Source: Rhodococcus globerulus NBRC 14531
GTDB lineage: Bacteria > Actinomycetota > Actinomycetes > Mycobacteriales > Mycobacteriaceae
Direction of reading: 5' to 3'
Length of the DNA stretch: 64,000 nt
Assembly: GCF_001894805.1 (NCBI RefSeq)
Contig: NZ_BCWX01000003.1
Location: 1 to 64,000, forward strand
Shown here: in pieces, positions 40,579 through 49,040 of the stretch
How the letters are laid out: each line of letters opens with the position of its first letter
Numbering within the stretch: position 1 is the stretch's first letter
The notes under the pieces: generated by a model
What the model was told of the DNA's origin: nothing
What the model saw: the letters and a program-made list of their open reading frames with translations, nothing else
Database searches by the model: none
Position numbers and translations under genes: made by a program

Positions 40579-41148
40579 CTAGCGGGCGCCGCGCAGATAC
40601 GCATCGATCGGGATCCTCAGTTGAAGAACGGATTCCGACGATTCGGCGTGATGGGTATGGGTTGATCTCGCTCCGATGCATCGATCGAATATCAGTCCTT
40701 CCAGCAAGCTGACAAGATCGGCTGCCGCGCTCTCCGGATTCTTCACGCCGTGGCGTACGAAGATCTCTTGCGCTCTGGCCGTGGAGAACAGGCTTTGTTC
40801 CAGGGCGTCATGCAATTCGCGATTGCTTCGCGTCTCGAGGAGGAGTGCGTACCGGGCGATCAACTCGTCGCGGCGACGGGACAGGAGATCGCCGAGATAT
40901 CGGGCGATCAGAGTTGCCGGATCGGAATTCGTCTCCAGCAGTTCGTCGAATGTCGATTGTGACCGTTCGACGATGTGTTGCACTGCCGCTGTCAGCAGCG
41001 CTTCTCGGGTTCGAAAGTAGTACGAGGTTGAACCTTGCGGGATACCCAGGGCGGCATCGACGGCGCGATGAGTCAATGTCCGCGGACCGTGTTCAGCGAT
41101 GATCGTGACAGCGCACGCTCCGATGAGTTGTCTGCGATCTCCATTCAT
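40579..41148 (-). CDS. TetR-family transcriptional regulator
   Basis: A 189-residue TetR protein with helix-turn-helix LTHRAVDAALGIPQGSTSYY and DNA-recognition Tyr-Tyr-Phe typical of the group. ATG 41148 is used; ATG 41178 would add ten residues. A perfect 16-bp palindrome (41213-41228) lies in the 87-base gap to the divergent AFG1-type ATPase gene, so this regulator probably represses both itself and the ATPase. Confidence 0.88.
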   Translation of the reverse strand: MNGDRRQLIGACAVTIIAEHGPRTLTHRAVDAALGIPQGSTSYYFRTREALLTAAVQHIVERSQSTFDELLETNSDPATLIARYLGDLLSRRRDELIARYALLLETRSNRELHDALEQSLFSTARAQEIFVRHGVKNPESAAADLVSLLEGLIFDRCIGARSTHTHHAESSESVLQLRIPIDAYLRGAR

Positions 41149-41212
41149 GCCTATCCCGTTCTGCGTAGTGCGGATCACGTTGACTTGGCTCCGAGCCAGT
41201 CTCTAGCCTCAA

Positions 41213-41228
41213 CTCTACAGATGTAGAG
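41213..41228. promoter_or_regulatory. Perfect palindrome between TetR and AFG1-type ATPase genes
   Basis: CTCTACA-GA-TGTAGAG has 7-bp perfect arms around a 2-base centre. It ends 7 bases before the ATPase start codon and overlaps its ribosome-binding region, so a bound TetR protein would block expression directly. Confidence 0.7.
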
Positions 41229-41235
41229 GAGAGTC

Positions 41236-42183
41236 ATGCGACTGGACGAAGAGCAGTTGTCGGCACGTGCATCACTCGACGCCCTGCGGGCCCGGATTGC
41301 GATCGGCGGCATCGGGGGTGGGATCTACCTCTGGGGTGGTGTCGGACGTGGAAAGACCATGCTGATGGACGAGTTCTACGACAGTGTTCCAGTGGCGAAG
41401 CGGCGCATTCACTTTCACCAGTTCTTTGCCGATCTGCACACCCGTGCGCACAGTCTCGGGTCGATGGGCGAGGCGCTGGATCAGGTGGTCGCCGGGATTC
41501 GGCTGCTGTGCTTCGACGAGTTCCACATCGACGACATCGCTGACGCACAGTTCATGGCAAGAGTTCTGGAGAACATTGTCGCGAAAGATGTGACTGTTGT
41601 TGTCACGTCCAATGTTCCGCCGTGCGATCTCCTTCCCAATCCACTTTTTCACGATCAGTTCGTGCCGTCCATCGAGTTGATCGAGAGGGCGTGGGAGGTG
41701 ATCGAGTTGGGTGGAGCGGTTGACTACCGAATGCTGGGGGAACCGCGTCAGCGGGATCGACGGTTCGCGTCGGGAGTTTTCCACTCGAGTGCAGGCACCG
41801 TTGACGGTGAACCGGTCGAATTAACAGTGGGGTCACGCACATTGATGTGCTCTGCGCTTCGCGACGGAGCTGTCTGGTTCGATTTCGATGTGCTGTGCGG
41901 TGGTTCGACGTCGGCGGCCGACTACCTCGATCTTGTCACCCGCTTCGATGAATGGGTGATCCACGGTGTGCCGATCCTCAGCACCGCAACGGAATTCGCA
42001 GTGCGGCGTTTCGGGAACGTCGTCGATGTTCTCTATGACGCCGACGTGCGGTTGACATTGTTCGCCGAAGGAGGCCTCGAGGACGTAGCCGGCCACCTTC
42101 GTGGCGCCGCGGGGCTTGCCCGGCTGTTCAGTAGGTTGTCGCTGCTTCAGTCGATGGGCGTCATGGTGCGGTCAGAACAGTAG
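41236..42183 (+). CDS. zapE: AFG1/ZapE-family ATPase
   Basis: A 315-residue AAA-type ATPase of the AFG1/ZapE group, which in E. coli helps destabilise FtsZ and in mitochondria aids protein turnover. Seen are Walker A GGVGRGKTMLMDEF, the following FHQFFADLHTRAH, Walker B LLCFDEFHIDDIADAQFM and sensor VTSNVPPCDLL. It is somewhat shorter than the usual 340-380 residues and starts close to the P-loop. The palindrome just upstream and the divergent TetR gene suggest induced rather than housekeeping expression. Its end overlaps the convergent exported hydrolase by 23 bases. Confidence 0.85.
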   Translation: MRLDEEQLSARASLDALRARIAIGGIGGGIYLWGGVGRGKTMLMDEFYDSVPVAKRRIHFHQFFADLHTRAHSLGSMGEALDQVVAGIRLLCFDEFHIDDIADAQFMARVLENIVAKDVTVVVTSNVPPCDLLPNPLFHDQFVPSIELIERAWEVIELGGAVDYRMLGEPRQRDRRFASGVFHSSAGTVDGEPVELTVGSRTLMCSALRDGAVWFDFDVLCGGSTSAADYLDLVTRFDEWVIHGVPILSTATEFAVRRFGNVVDVLYDADVRLTLFAEGGLEDVAGHLRGAAGLARLFSRLSLLQSMGVMVRSEQ

Positions 42184-43003
42184 TCAGCGCGCTCGACAGT
42201 GCTGCCTTCACGTATGGCGTGAGGTTCTCGACGAGCCGCGACGCGATCGCAGTGGCTACCTCCGCCGGCTGTAGCGGAACAGCCGGTGATTCGGGAAGGC
42301 CAGGCTGCGGCGGCGGAGTGCTGTTGGTCATCATCGGCTGATACGTACCGTGTTTCGTGAAGTAGCCGAAAACCGAGTCCACAAACTCTTCCGGTGCATC
42401 GCGTGGTTTGGGCATGTTGCAGATGCCGTCTCCTTCGATACATACCTCCTGGACGGGTATGTCGCCGAAGCCGGCGCGCGTCCCGGACATCGTTGCACCC
42501 GGAACAACGTTCGGGATCACGGTTTCGATGCCGCCGTGAGAGTTTCGTGGATCTGAATACAGGACGCCGGTCACCTGGGATTGGGGAATTGACCCGTCGC
42601 GAGCGATGTCACCGAGAACGTCGCCAGCAATCCGTGCACCTTGGGAGTACCCGGTGATGACAACGTCGCTCCCGGGGCACTGGCTGTGAAAGGTATCAAC
42701 TTCAGCATGAAGTGCTTGGACGCCCACAGCCACGCTGGCGTCGTAGGTTTGGTCGCCGAGAGGCCAGAAACTAGCGGGGTAGCTCACGGGTTTTGCGACG
42801 TATCCCTGGGCGGCATAGCGATCGGTGACGGGTTGTGTGGTCTGGCCGGTCGGGTCCCAGGTTCCACCAACTGCGAATACCGCGCCGGTCGGGCATGAGT
42901 TCGGTGATGCCGTCGCAGCATTGGCGGACAGCAGCGCGGTCCCCAGGGCGAATGTGCACACCACTGACAGCGAGTATTTCCTCATCGGGCCGTCCCAATC
43001 CAT
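42161..43003 (-). CDS. Exported alpha/beta serine hydrolase, PE-PPE/cutinase-like
   Basis: A 280-residue secreted hydrolase. A Sec signal peptide (MRKYSLSVVCTFALGTALLS, cleavage near ANAATA-SP) precedes a PE-PPE-type alpha/beta-hydrolase domain with nucleophile motif GYSQGA and several cysteines. Pro-rich and hydrophobic C-terminal residues follow the domain. Such proteins act as esterases on lipids at or outside the envelope. ATG 43003 is used; ATG 42985 would start right at the signal peptide. It overlaps the convergent ATPase gene by 23 bases. Confidence 0.82.
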   Translation of the reverse strand: MDWDGPMRKYSLSVVCTFALGTALLSANAATASPNSCPTGAVFAVGGTWDPTGQTTQPVTDRYAAQGYVAKPVSYPASFWPLGDQTYDASVAVGVQALHAEVDTFHSQCPGSDVVITGYSQGARIAGDVLGDIARDGSIPQSQVTGVLYSDPRNSHGGIETVIPNVVPGATMSGTRAGFGDIPVQEVCIEGDGICNMPKPRDAPEEFVDSVFGYFTKHGTYQPMMTNSTPPPQPGLPESPAVPLQPAEVATAIASRLVENLTPYVKAALSSALTTVLTAP

Positions 43004-43159
43004 CTTTTGCTCTCGTAGCTCCACTGGGAAGCTCGCGGTCCGACGCGGGTTGTTCGGTACTGAGCGCAATGGTGACGGTGTGATGAGTCCTGGAGGTATT
43101 CCTCAGGTAAATACGACGTTGCCAGTCACAAGAATGGCAGTGACAGAGAAAACTTGCTC

Positions 43160-44335
43160 TTACGGCCCTGGCACCTGCGGCGGGTTGTCCGGAACCATGA
43201 CAGCACCGATGGCGTTGCTGATGGGGACAGCGTTGTTGCCGTTGGCGTTGGCTGTGGGGCCGAGGGTGGCATAGATGACAATGGTGGTTTCGGACTTCGG
43301 TTCGTAGAGCGCAACACCGTTGTATCCGCCGTACGACGGGTTCATGACAAGCCACCCGTCGAGGTGCGCCGTTCCGAACGTGAAGAACTTGTCGTCGGTC
43401 AGAGGTCCGAGACCTGCGGTTGTCGGGGCCATCTGTTCGTCGAAGACTGTGTCGGAGAGCAGCTCGCCGGTTCCGAGGGCGCGAACCCATTTCCCGACGT
43501 CGGTGACTGTCGAATTCATATTGCCGCTGTGTAGGAAGGCCGCGGGATTCCAGAACGTCGAGTCCTCGAAGACACCGCGTTCAGTGGTGTAGCCGTGCAG
43601 GACGGGATCCGGGATTTGCGGGTTGAGCGCAACCCGACTGTCGGTCATGCCGAGTGGGTCGAAAATACGCTGTTGCAGTAGGTCACTCAAAGATTGCCCG
43701 GTCGCCTTCTGGACAACTTCACCGAGCAGGGTCAGGTCGCTGTGTGAGTAGGCAAAACTCGTTCCGGGCGCGAACAGCGGTGGACGGGTGTTGGCGAGAT
43801 CGAGGATTTCCTGTGCGGTCCACCCCAGGATCGGGTTGGCGTAGAAACGCTTCTCGAATTCGGGGTTGGTCACGTAGTCGGAGATTCCGGTGGTGCTGTT
43901 GGCGAGCATTCGCGGTGTGATCTGGTCGGAACGCGGAAAGCTCGGTTCCCACTTGGCAATCGGTTCGTCGAGTGGGAGAGTGCCGGACTCGTCGAGTTGG
44001 AGGAGGACGGTCGACAGCATCGGTTCCATGGGCTGTCCGACGCGTAGTTGCATATCGGTTGTTGCGGGCACGCCGAGTGGGGATTCGCCGACAGCGCCGG
44101 TGACCACGTTGGTGTCACCGCGCCACACCCCGTACACCGCGCCGCTGAGGCCGAGTTCGGTGACCTGGGTGCGGACAATGTCATCGATCTTCTGTGATTC
44201 GGGGCTGACGGTACTGGAGGCGGGACTACTCGTGCCAGTGGTGGTGTCCTCGTTGGATCCGCAGGAGACAAGAGCTGTCACGGCGAGTGCAATCACGGCC
44301 AATCGAGTTCGTCGCTGTCGCGAGGTGGACTTCAT
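43160..44335 (-). CDS. Beta-lactamase-fold lipoprotein with lost SxxK site
   Basis: A 391-residue predicted lipoprotein (lipobox LVSC, Cys25) with a Ser/Thr-rich linker and a beta-lactamase/DD-peptidase-like domain (WTAQEILDLANTRPPLFAPG, FAYSHSDLTLLGEVV, FDPLGMTDSRVALNP). The nucleophile motif SxxK, expected after the LRVG strand, reads Gln101-Pro-Met-Glu104, so both catalytic residues are missing. The YxN motif reads YSH. It may bind a peptidoglycan-like or other ligand without hydrolysis. ATG 44335 is taken as the start since the signal peptide begins there; the open frame to 45115 lies within the cholesterol oxidase gene. Confidence 0.85.
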   Translation of the reverse strand: MKSTSRQRRTRLAVIALAVTALVSCGSNEDTTTGTSSPASSTVSPESQKIDDIVRTQVTELGLSGAVYGVWRGDTNVVTGAVGESPLGVPATTDMQLRVGQPMEPMLSTVLLQLDESGTLPLDEPIAKWEPSFPRSDQITPRMLANSTTGISDYVTNPEFEKRFYANPILGWTAQEILDLANTRPPLFAPGTSFAYSHSDLTLLGEVVQKATGQSLSDLLQQRIFDPLGMTDSRVALNPQIPDPVLHGYTTERGVFEDSTFWNPAAFLHSGNMNSTVTDVGKWVRALGTGELLSDTVFDEQMAPTTAGLGPLTDDKFFTFGTAHLDGWLVMNPSYGGYNGVALYEPKSETTIVIYATLGPTANANGNNAVPISNAIGAVMVPDNPPQVPGP

Positions 44336-44446
44336 CCGTGGCGATCCCTTCGTGTCCTCTGCGGAAAAGGAATGTCGCAATTGACTGAATCTACCGCGAC
44401 CGAACAGTGCTCGTCGCTGAATTAAACGGGTGGAGTCAACAGAAAA

Positions 44447-44475
44447 GCCCGGCACCTTCGTAGAAGGTGCCGGGC
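44447..44475 (-). terminator. Terminator after cholesterol oxidase gene
   Basis: GCCCGGCACCTTC (44447-44459) pairs perfectly over 13 bp with GAAGGTGCCGGGC (44463-44475) around a 3-base loop. On the minus strand it follows the cholesterol oxidase stop by 30 bases and runs into CTTTTCTGTT, a U-rich tail. It closes the kstD-chsH3-cholesterol oxidase operon. Confidence 0.92.
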
Positions 44476-44505
44476 AGTGCTGATCGAGGGCTTGTCGGCC
44501 GAAAA

Positions 44506-46263
44506 TTACGGAAGTAGTTGGTCGAGGAAGGTGTTGCTGAAGACCTTGTGCGGGTCCAGTGCGTTGAAGGCGGCGTTGGCGGTGTCCCAGTTGTCGCTGG
44601 TGGGGACGCCGTCGCGGTAGGTCTGGGGGAGGGCGTCTTCGATGATCTGCGCGTCGGTGTACGGCTTGTCGGCGCTGAATGCCCAGCCCTTGGACCATTC
44701 GGGGCGGAAGGTAGCGTCGTTGTTGTTGTAGTGGCCGCGCATCCATTGCTCCATTTCGCGGTAGAACGCGAACATGCCGGGTGTTCCGGGGACTCCGAGG
44801 ACGTTGAGCCAGATCGCGGTGTCCCATTCGGGGTGGTCCGGTCGCGGACGCATAGCGGAGATCGTGGGGGCGCCGGCGGATGCGACTTCGACGTCGGATG
44901 ACTCGTCGAGGCCGCAGCATCGGATTTCGACGGGTCCGTTGAGAGGGAATTGCCCGATGGAGCGGTAGTACTCCATGCGGCCGTTGAACCACTGGGTGAA
45001 GTCGTGGATGACCTGGCCGATGTTGGCGCGGGACGTGATGACGGCGCCACCGCCTTCGGTCAGGCGCAAGGTGGTGGCCCGGATGTAGAACTGAACGTCC
45101 TTGGACCATCCCCATAGGTCGTTGGCGAAGGTCGCGGCAAGGCCGGCGACGGTGGTGGCGTACATAATCTGCCCGAATGCGGGTGCGATGCCCGGGTTTC
45201 CGGAGTTGATCTGTCCGATCATGTCGGTGATCGGTTCGGGGAGGTTGTCGGAGAAGATGTAGTTGTACGGTCCGGTGACTTCGCGGGAGAAGCGAGGCTT
45301 TTCAGGAGCGAGGGACCACACCTTCATCCACGGGCGTTCTGTGAAGGGGTACCAAATTGCCTCTGCGCGACCGTTTTCGCGGACGAACTTCTCGAAGGTA
45401 CGTCCGGAAGCACCGCGAGCGCCGAAGAGTTCCTGCCAACCGATGTCCGTGTGGCTGACGCAGCGCATGCGGTAGTTGGGCGCAGCCTGCAGTGTGACTG
45501 AGGTGAGGAAGGTGCGGCCGAGGTGAGTCAGGAGTGGCTTGATGGCGGTATCGGCCCGCGAGTAGGTCTTCAGTGCGTATTCGTTGCCGTTCCAGACCAC
45601 GGCGGTCAGGGAGGTGACGAGGTTGGAGAGTGAACCGAAAGTTTGTCCGGGAACGTGTGCTTCGCCTTCCGCGGGAAGGGCTGCGCCGTGGGCGTCGACG
45701 GCGAGGCAGCCTGCGATGGACAGGACGCCGGGCGCGGGGAGATTAGCGAAGCCAAGGCCCTGGGCCTGAAGTGCTGTAGTGATGGCGTCGAGGGTGGCAC
45801 CGGGTCCCGCGGTGACCGTCGCCGGTGACCCGCCGGCGTCGACGTTGACCCAGTTCAGATGAACCATGGTGTCGGCGAGAATGACCTTGTCGATGGAAGC
45901 GCCGTTCACCACGGTCAGGGGTGTCCAGCCGTGCATGGCTCCGCGGGGCCGGATGGTGTAACCGTTGGCATGTCCCCAGTTGGCCAGGCGTACTACGTCT
46001 TCGGGTGTCTTGGGAGCGCAGGTCCAGATGGTGTCGAGCATGATCTCTTTGGACCAGTTCTGGTATGCCTGCTGGTAGAGCGCGATGCCTTCCGGGAAGG
46101 CCGAGGGTGCAGCGAGTGTGGGTACTTGTCCGCCACTGGATCCGAACGGAATTGCGTAGGCGGGGGTCCAGCTGCCGGCAAGGGCGGTGGCGGCGACTGC
46201 GCCGGCTCCGGCGGCGAGGAATCCTCGTCGGGACAGTCGGGTTGTTTCGTCTTGGGCCGTCAT
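44506..46263 (-). CDS. Exported cholesterol oxidase, VAO-type (class II)
   Basis: A 585-residue protein with a twin-arginine signal (LSRRGFLAAGAG, hydrophobic stretch, cleavage near AYA). The mature part is a vanillyl-alcohol-oxidase-type flavoprotein: RPRGAMHGWTPLT contains His111, the candidate covalent FAD ligand, and the start ALYQQAYQNWSKEIMLDTIW resembles Brevibacterium sterolicum cholesterol oxidase II. It would oxidise and isomerise 3-beta-hydroxysteroids to 3-keto-4-enes outside the membrane, folding with FAD before Tat export. It lies 54 bases after chsH3 on the same strand and is followed by a strong terminator. Confidence 0.88.
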   Translation of the reverse strand: MTAQDETTRLSRRGFLAAGAGAVAATALAGSWTPAYAIPFGSSGGQVPTLAAPSAFPEGIALYQQAYQNWSKEIMLDTIWTCAPKTPEDVVRLANWGHANGYTIRPRGAMHGWTPLTVVNGASIDKVILADTMVHLNWVNVDAGGSPATVTAGPGATLDAITTALQAQGLGFANLPAPGVLSIAGCLAVDAHGAALPAEGEAHVPGQTFGSLSNLVTSLTAVVWNGNEYALKTYSRADTAIKPLLTHLGRTFLTSVTLQAAPNYRMRCVSHTDIGWQELFGARGASGRTFEKFVRENGRAEAIWYPFTERPWMKVWSLAPEKPRFSREVTGPYNYIFSDNLPEPITDMIGQINSGNPGIAPAFGQIMYATTVAGLAATFANDLWGWSKDVQFYIRATTLRLTEGGGAVITSRANIGQVIHDFTQWFNGRMEYYRSIGQFPLNGPVEIRCCGLDESSDVEVASAGAPTISAMRPRPDHPEWDTAIWLNVLGVPGTPGMFAFYREMEQWMRGHYNNNDATFRPEWSKGWAFSADKPYTDAQIIEDALPQTYRDGVPTSDNWDTANAAFNALDPHKVFSNTFLDQLLP

Positions 46264-46317
46264 CTTCGGGCTGCTCCATCGGGGGTTGGGAACTGCAATG
46301 AGTTCGACAGGTGAATC

Positions 46318-47175
46318 TCAGGCAAGAGTGAGAACTACGTCAGCTAGGGCGGGGGCGTCGCGCTCTGCGACAGATGCGGAGATCAAGAGTTGCCCTTCGC
46401 CTTTCCAGATTCGGATGCTCAGGTTCTCACCCGGGAATACCACCCCGGCAAAGCGTGCACGGAACCCGGCCACCTGCGTGCTGTCGCCGTCGAGCATTGT
46501 GTCCACTGCGGCCTTGCAGACCATTCCGTAAGTACACAGTCCATGCAGGATAGGCGCTGGAAAGCCTGCAGCGGAGGCGAATTGCGGATCCGAGTGCAAT
46601 GGATTGCGATCGCCGCACATGCGATACAGCAAGGCCTGCTGCGGAAGTACCGGTATCACGACCTCGCCGTCGGGCCCGTGATCAGGCAACGGAATCGACT
46701 CCGACGGCCCGCGCTGCCCGCCGAATCCACCTTCGCCGCGCGCGAAGATCGACGAACGGGCAGTCCACAACGGGTTGCCCTCCACGTCGACGGTGACTGA
46801 TTCCTGCACGATGACTGCAGCTTTGCCCTTGTCCCAGATCTCGGCGATCCGAGTTGTGGTTCGCCCGGTGCCGCTGGCCGGAATCGGCTGATGGACCGTG
46901 ACTTCCTGGCTTCCGTGAACAACTTTCGCGAGATCGATCTCGACACCGGGGAACGAGACCTTCGGTGCTTGGGTGGCGTGAAAGTTGGCCGCGACGGTGG
47001 CGAAGGTGGGCAGCACCTGTGGCTTCTCGTCGTCGAGGTATCGCAGTTCGTTCGGATCGAGCGGACGAGCCCCAGCGCCGAGCGCCAGGTGGTAGTGCTG
47101 CACGTCCGACGGCGTCCACGAGAACTCCTGTGGCGCAAGCTCTGCGCCAAGTGCGACAGAAGGATCAATTGGCAT
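46318..47175 (-). CDS. chsH3: Double-hotdog enoyl-CoA hydratase, ChsH3-like
   Basis: A 285-residue MaoC-type 2-enoyl-CoA hydratase with two hotdog repeats. The C-terminal repeat holds the intact hydratase motif CGDRNPLHSDPQFA followed by GFPAPILHGLCTYG. In M. tuberculosis the equivalent gene Rv3538 (ChsH3) lies just beside kstD and hydrates a steroid side-chain enoyl-CoA. ATG 47175 overlaps the kstD end by 11 bases, so the two are translated from one mRNA. Confidence 0.9.
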   Translation of the reverse strand: MPIDPSVALGAELAPQEFSWTPSDVQHYHLALGAGARPLDPNELRYLDDEKPQVLPTFATVAANFHATQAPKVSFPGVEIDLAKVVHGSQEVTVHQPIPASGTGRTTTRIAEIWDKGKAAVIVQESVTVDVEGNPLWTARSSIFARGEGGFGGQRGPSESIPLPDHGPDGEVVIPVLPQQALLYRMCGDRNPLHSDPQFASAAGFPAPILHGLCTYGMVCKAAVDTMLDGDSTQVAGFRARFAGVVFPGENLSIRIWKGEGQLLISASVAERDAPALADVVLTLA

Positions 47176-48925
47176 GATCGACCGCCGTGTTTGCAGCCTC
47201 GGAGGCCTCAGGGGTCTCAGGGGTCTCGGCGGCCGTTGCGGTTTCTGTGACCTCGGCGGTCTTCACGCGCTCTGCGATGTCCAGCACTGCCAGGTAGCCG
47301 AAAGTCATTGCGGGACCGATGGTCGCGCCTGGTCCGGCGTACGTGTGACCCATGACCGGTGCGCTGGCATTGCCTGCGGCGTAGAGACCCTCGATGACGC
47401 TGCCGTCTTCACGCAGTGCTCGGCCGTTGACGTCGGTGCAGATTCCGCCCTTGGTACCGAGGTCGCCCGGAACCATCTTGATGGCGTAGAACGGGGCCTT
47501 GCTGATTTCGGCGAGGCTCGGGTTCTTCAGTCTCGGATCGCCGTAGTACGCGTCGTAGCCGCTGTCGCCGCGCCCGAAGTCCTCGTCCTTGCCGTTGCGC
47601 GCGAAGCCGTTGAACCGCTCCACCGTTTCGGTCAGGGAAGCGACGGGAAGTCCTGTCTTCTCGGCCAATTCGGCGATCGTTCCCGCCTTGACCACGATGC
47701 CGGCCTTGAGCCAGCGGCTGGGGAAGGGGGACCGGGGAGTAATGCCGGCAAACGTGTAGCGGTTGCGGTAGCGCTGATCGAGGATCATCCAGGTCGGGAT
47801 GTTCTCGCCGGGGCCTTTGCCCTGGCCGTACTCGCCGCCGTACATCGCATGCGTTGCCTCGACGTACGGCGCCGCCTCGTTGCCGAAGCGCTTGCCCGAC
47901 AGGTTCACCATCATGCAGCCGGGAAGAGTGCGCTCGGACAGGGCGAACCACGGTCCACCGGTGAGTGGGATGGACGGGCCCCACCAGGCGTCGTCCATGA
48001 AATCGACTGCGGCGCCGATCTCTTGGCCCGCTCGGATGCCGTCGCCGGTGTTTGCCTTCGCGCCGACGGTCCAGTCGGTGCCGATGGGCCCGCGCTGGTA
48101 CTTCTCACGCATTTCCTTGTTGTGCTCGAATCCGCCGGAGCCCAACACGACTCCGTGGCGAGCACGGATGACCTGAGCTTCGCCGTCGACGAGAACATTG
48201 ACGCCGCGAACCACGCCGTCTTCGGTGTAGAGGGACGTCAGGGGTGTGTTCAGCAAGATGGGAACACCGGCGGACTGAAGGCCGAGTCGAATGCCGGCGA
48301 CGAGTGCCTGGCCGCGAACCAGCAGATCCTTCTTGGTGGCCTTGGCTGCGAGGAATCGCATGCCTACCTTCATGGCGCGCAGAGGTCCGCGAGGATTGCG
48401 CATCAGCAGGTTGAGCCACTTGTAGTCGGCCTGGGTGATGACAAAGTTCTTGGGTGCCTTGACGTAGTCGGGTTCGAGATTCTTGCGATCGGCACCCAAC
48501 TTGTTGCCGTCGAAAGGGGTGGGCTCGACACTGCGTCCACCGAGGCGTCCACCGGGAGCTTCCGGGTAGTAGTCGGAGTAGCCGGGTACCCACTGCAGTT
48601 GGAGCGGAGTGTTCTTCAGAACGAACGAGAGCATCTCGGGCCCACGCTCGAGGTAGGTGTCGATGCGCTCGGGAGCGACGACGTCGCCGATGATGCTGTG
48701 CAGGTAGGAACGTGCGGCATCGGGTGTGTCGGTGACACCGTCTGCCTGCAGTGCCTCGTTGTTGGGGATCCAGACTCCGCCACCGGAACGGGCGGTCGAT
48801 CCGCCGTAGTGGGCGGCTTTCTCCACGATGACCACACTCAAGCCCTGATGGGCTGCGGTCAAGGCCGCTGTCATACCTGCGGCACCACTGCCGACGACGA
48901 CGATGTCGTATTCCTGCTTGCTCAT
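47165..48925 (-). CDS. kstD: 3-ketosteroid-delta1-dehydrogenase
   Basis: A 586-residue FAD enzyme that inserts the C1-C2 double bond of 3-ketosteroids, which permits ring B opening. Seen are the FAD motif VGSGAAGMTAA, the STARSGGGVWIPNNE segment, Tyr in GYSDYYPEAPGG, and GHTYAGPGATIGPAMT with the C-terminal catalytic Tyr/Gly. It follows M. tuberculosis KstD (Rv3537) closely in memory. A 30-residue tail rich in Glu, Thr and Ala (after IAERVK) is extra. ATG 48925 is the start; an upstream GTG would lie inside the KstR operator. With the operator one base before the ATG, the mRNA may be leaderless or nearly so. Confidence 0.95.
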   Translation of the reverse strand: MSKQEYDIVVVGSGAAGMTAALTAAHQGLSVVIVEKAAHYGGSTARSGGGVWIPNNEALQADGVTDTPDAARSYLHSIIGDVVAPERIDTYLERGPEMLSFVLKNTPLQLQWVPGYSDYYPEAPGGRLGGRSVEPTPFDGNKLGADRKNLEPDYVKAPKNFVITQADYKWLNLLMRNPRGPLRAMKVGMRFLAAKATKKDLLVRGQALVAGIRLGLQSAGVPILLNTPLTSLYTEDGVVRGVNVLVDGEAQVIRARHGVVLGSGGFEHNKEMREKYQRGPIGTDWTVGAKANTGDGIRAGQEIGAAVDFMDDAWWGPSIPLTGGPWFALSERTLPGCMMVNLSGKRFGNEAAPYVEATHAMYGGEYGQGKGPGENIPTWMILDQRYRNRYTFAGITPRSPFPSRWLKAGIVVKAGTIAELAEKTGLPVASLTETVERFNGFARNGKDEDFGRGDSGYDAYYGDPRLKNPSLAEISKAPFYAIKMVPGDLGTKGGICTDVNGRALREDGSVIEGLYAAGNASAPVMGHTYAGPGATIGPAMTFGYLAVLDIAERVKTAEVTETATAAETPETPEASEAANTAVDHAN

Positions 48926-48926
48926 G

Positions 48927-48940
48927 TAGAACACGTTATA
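48927..48940. promoter_or_regulatory. KstR operator at the kstD start
   Basis: TAGAACACGTTATA fits the KstR consensus TnnAACnnGTTnnA and differs from the two boxes at 20.5 and 22.8 kb only in one half-site position. It directly abuts the kstD ATG and lies 100 bases before the divergent flavoprotein gene. Confidence 0.88.
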
Positions 48941-49040
48941 GAATGATGGGGGTGTCAGTCCATGCTTTCTGCCAGGAAGTATTTACGAACGTTGCCTTCG
49001 ATAACGAAACGCGTTGCAGTAAAATTGAGGATGGTGCAGT

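Noticed and set aside
44336-45115. Upstream extension of the beta-lactamase-like lipoprotein frame
   Set aside because: It runs out of frame through the cholesterol oxidase gene and across a strong terminator; the signal peptide begins at 44335.
47174-48946. 590-codon plus-strand open frame opposite kstD
   Set aside because: It is an antisense shadow of kstD, as is common in GC-rich genomes. Its translation is rich in Gly, Arg and His with no domain, and it has no ribosome-binding site.
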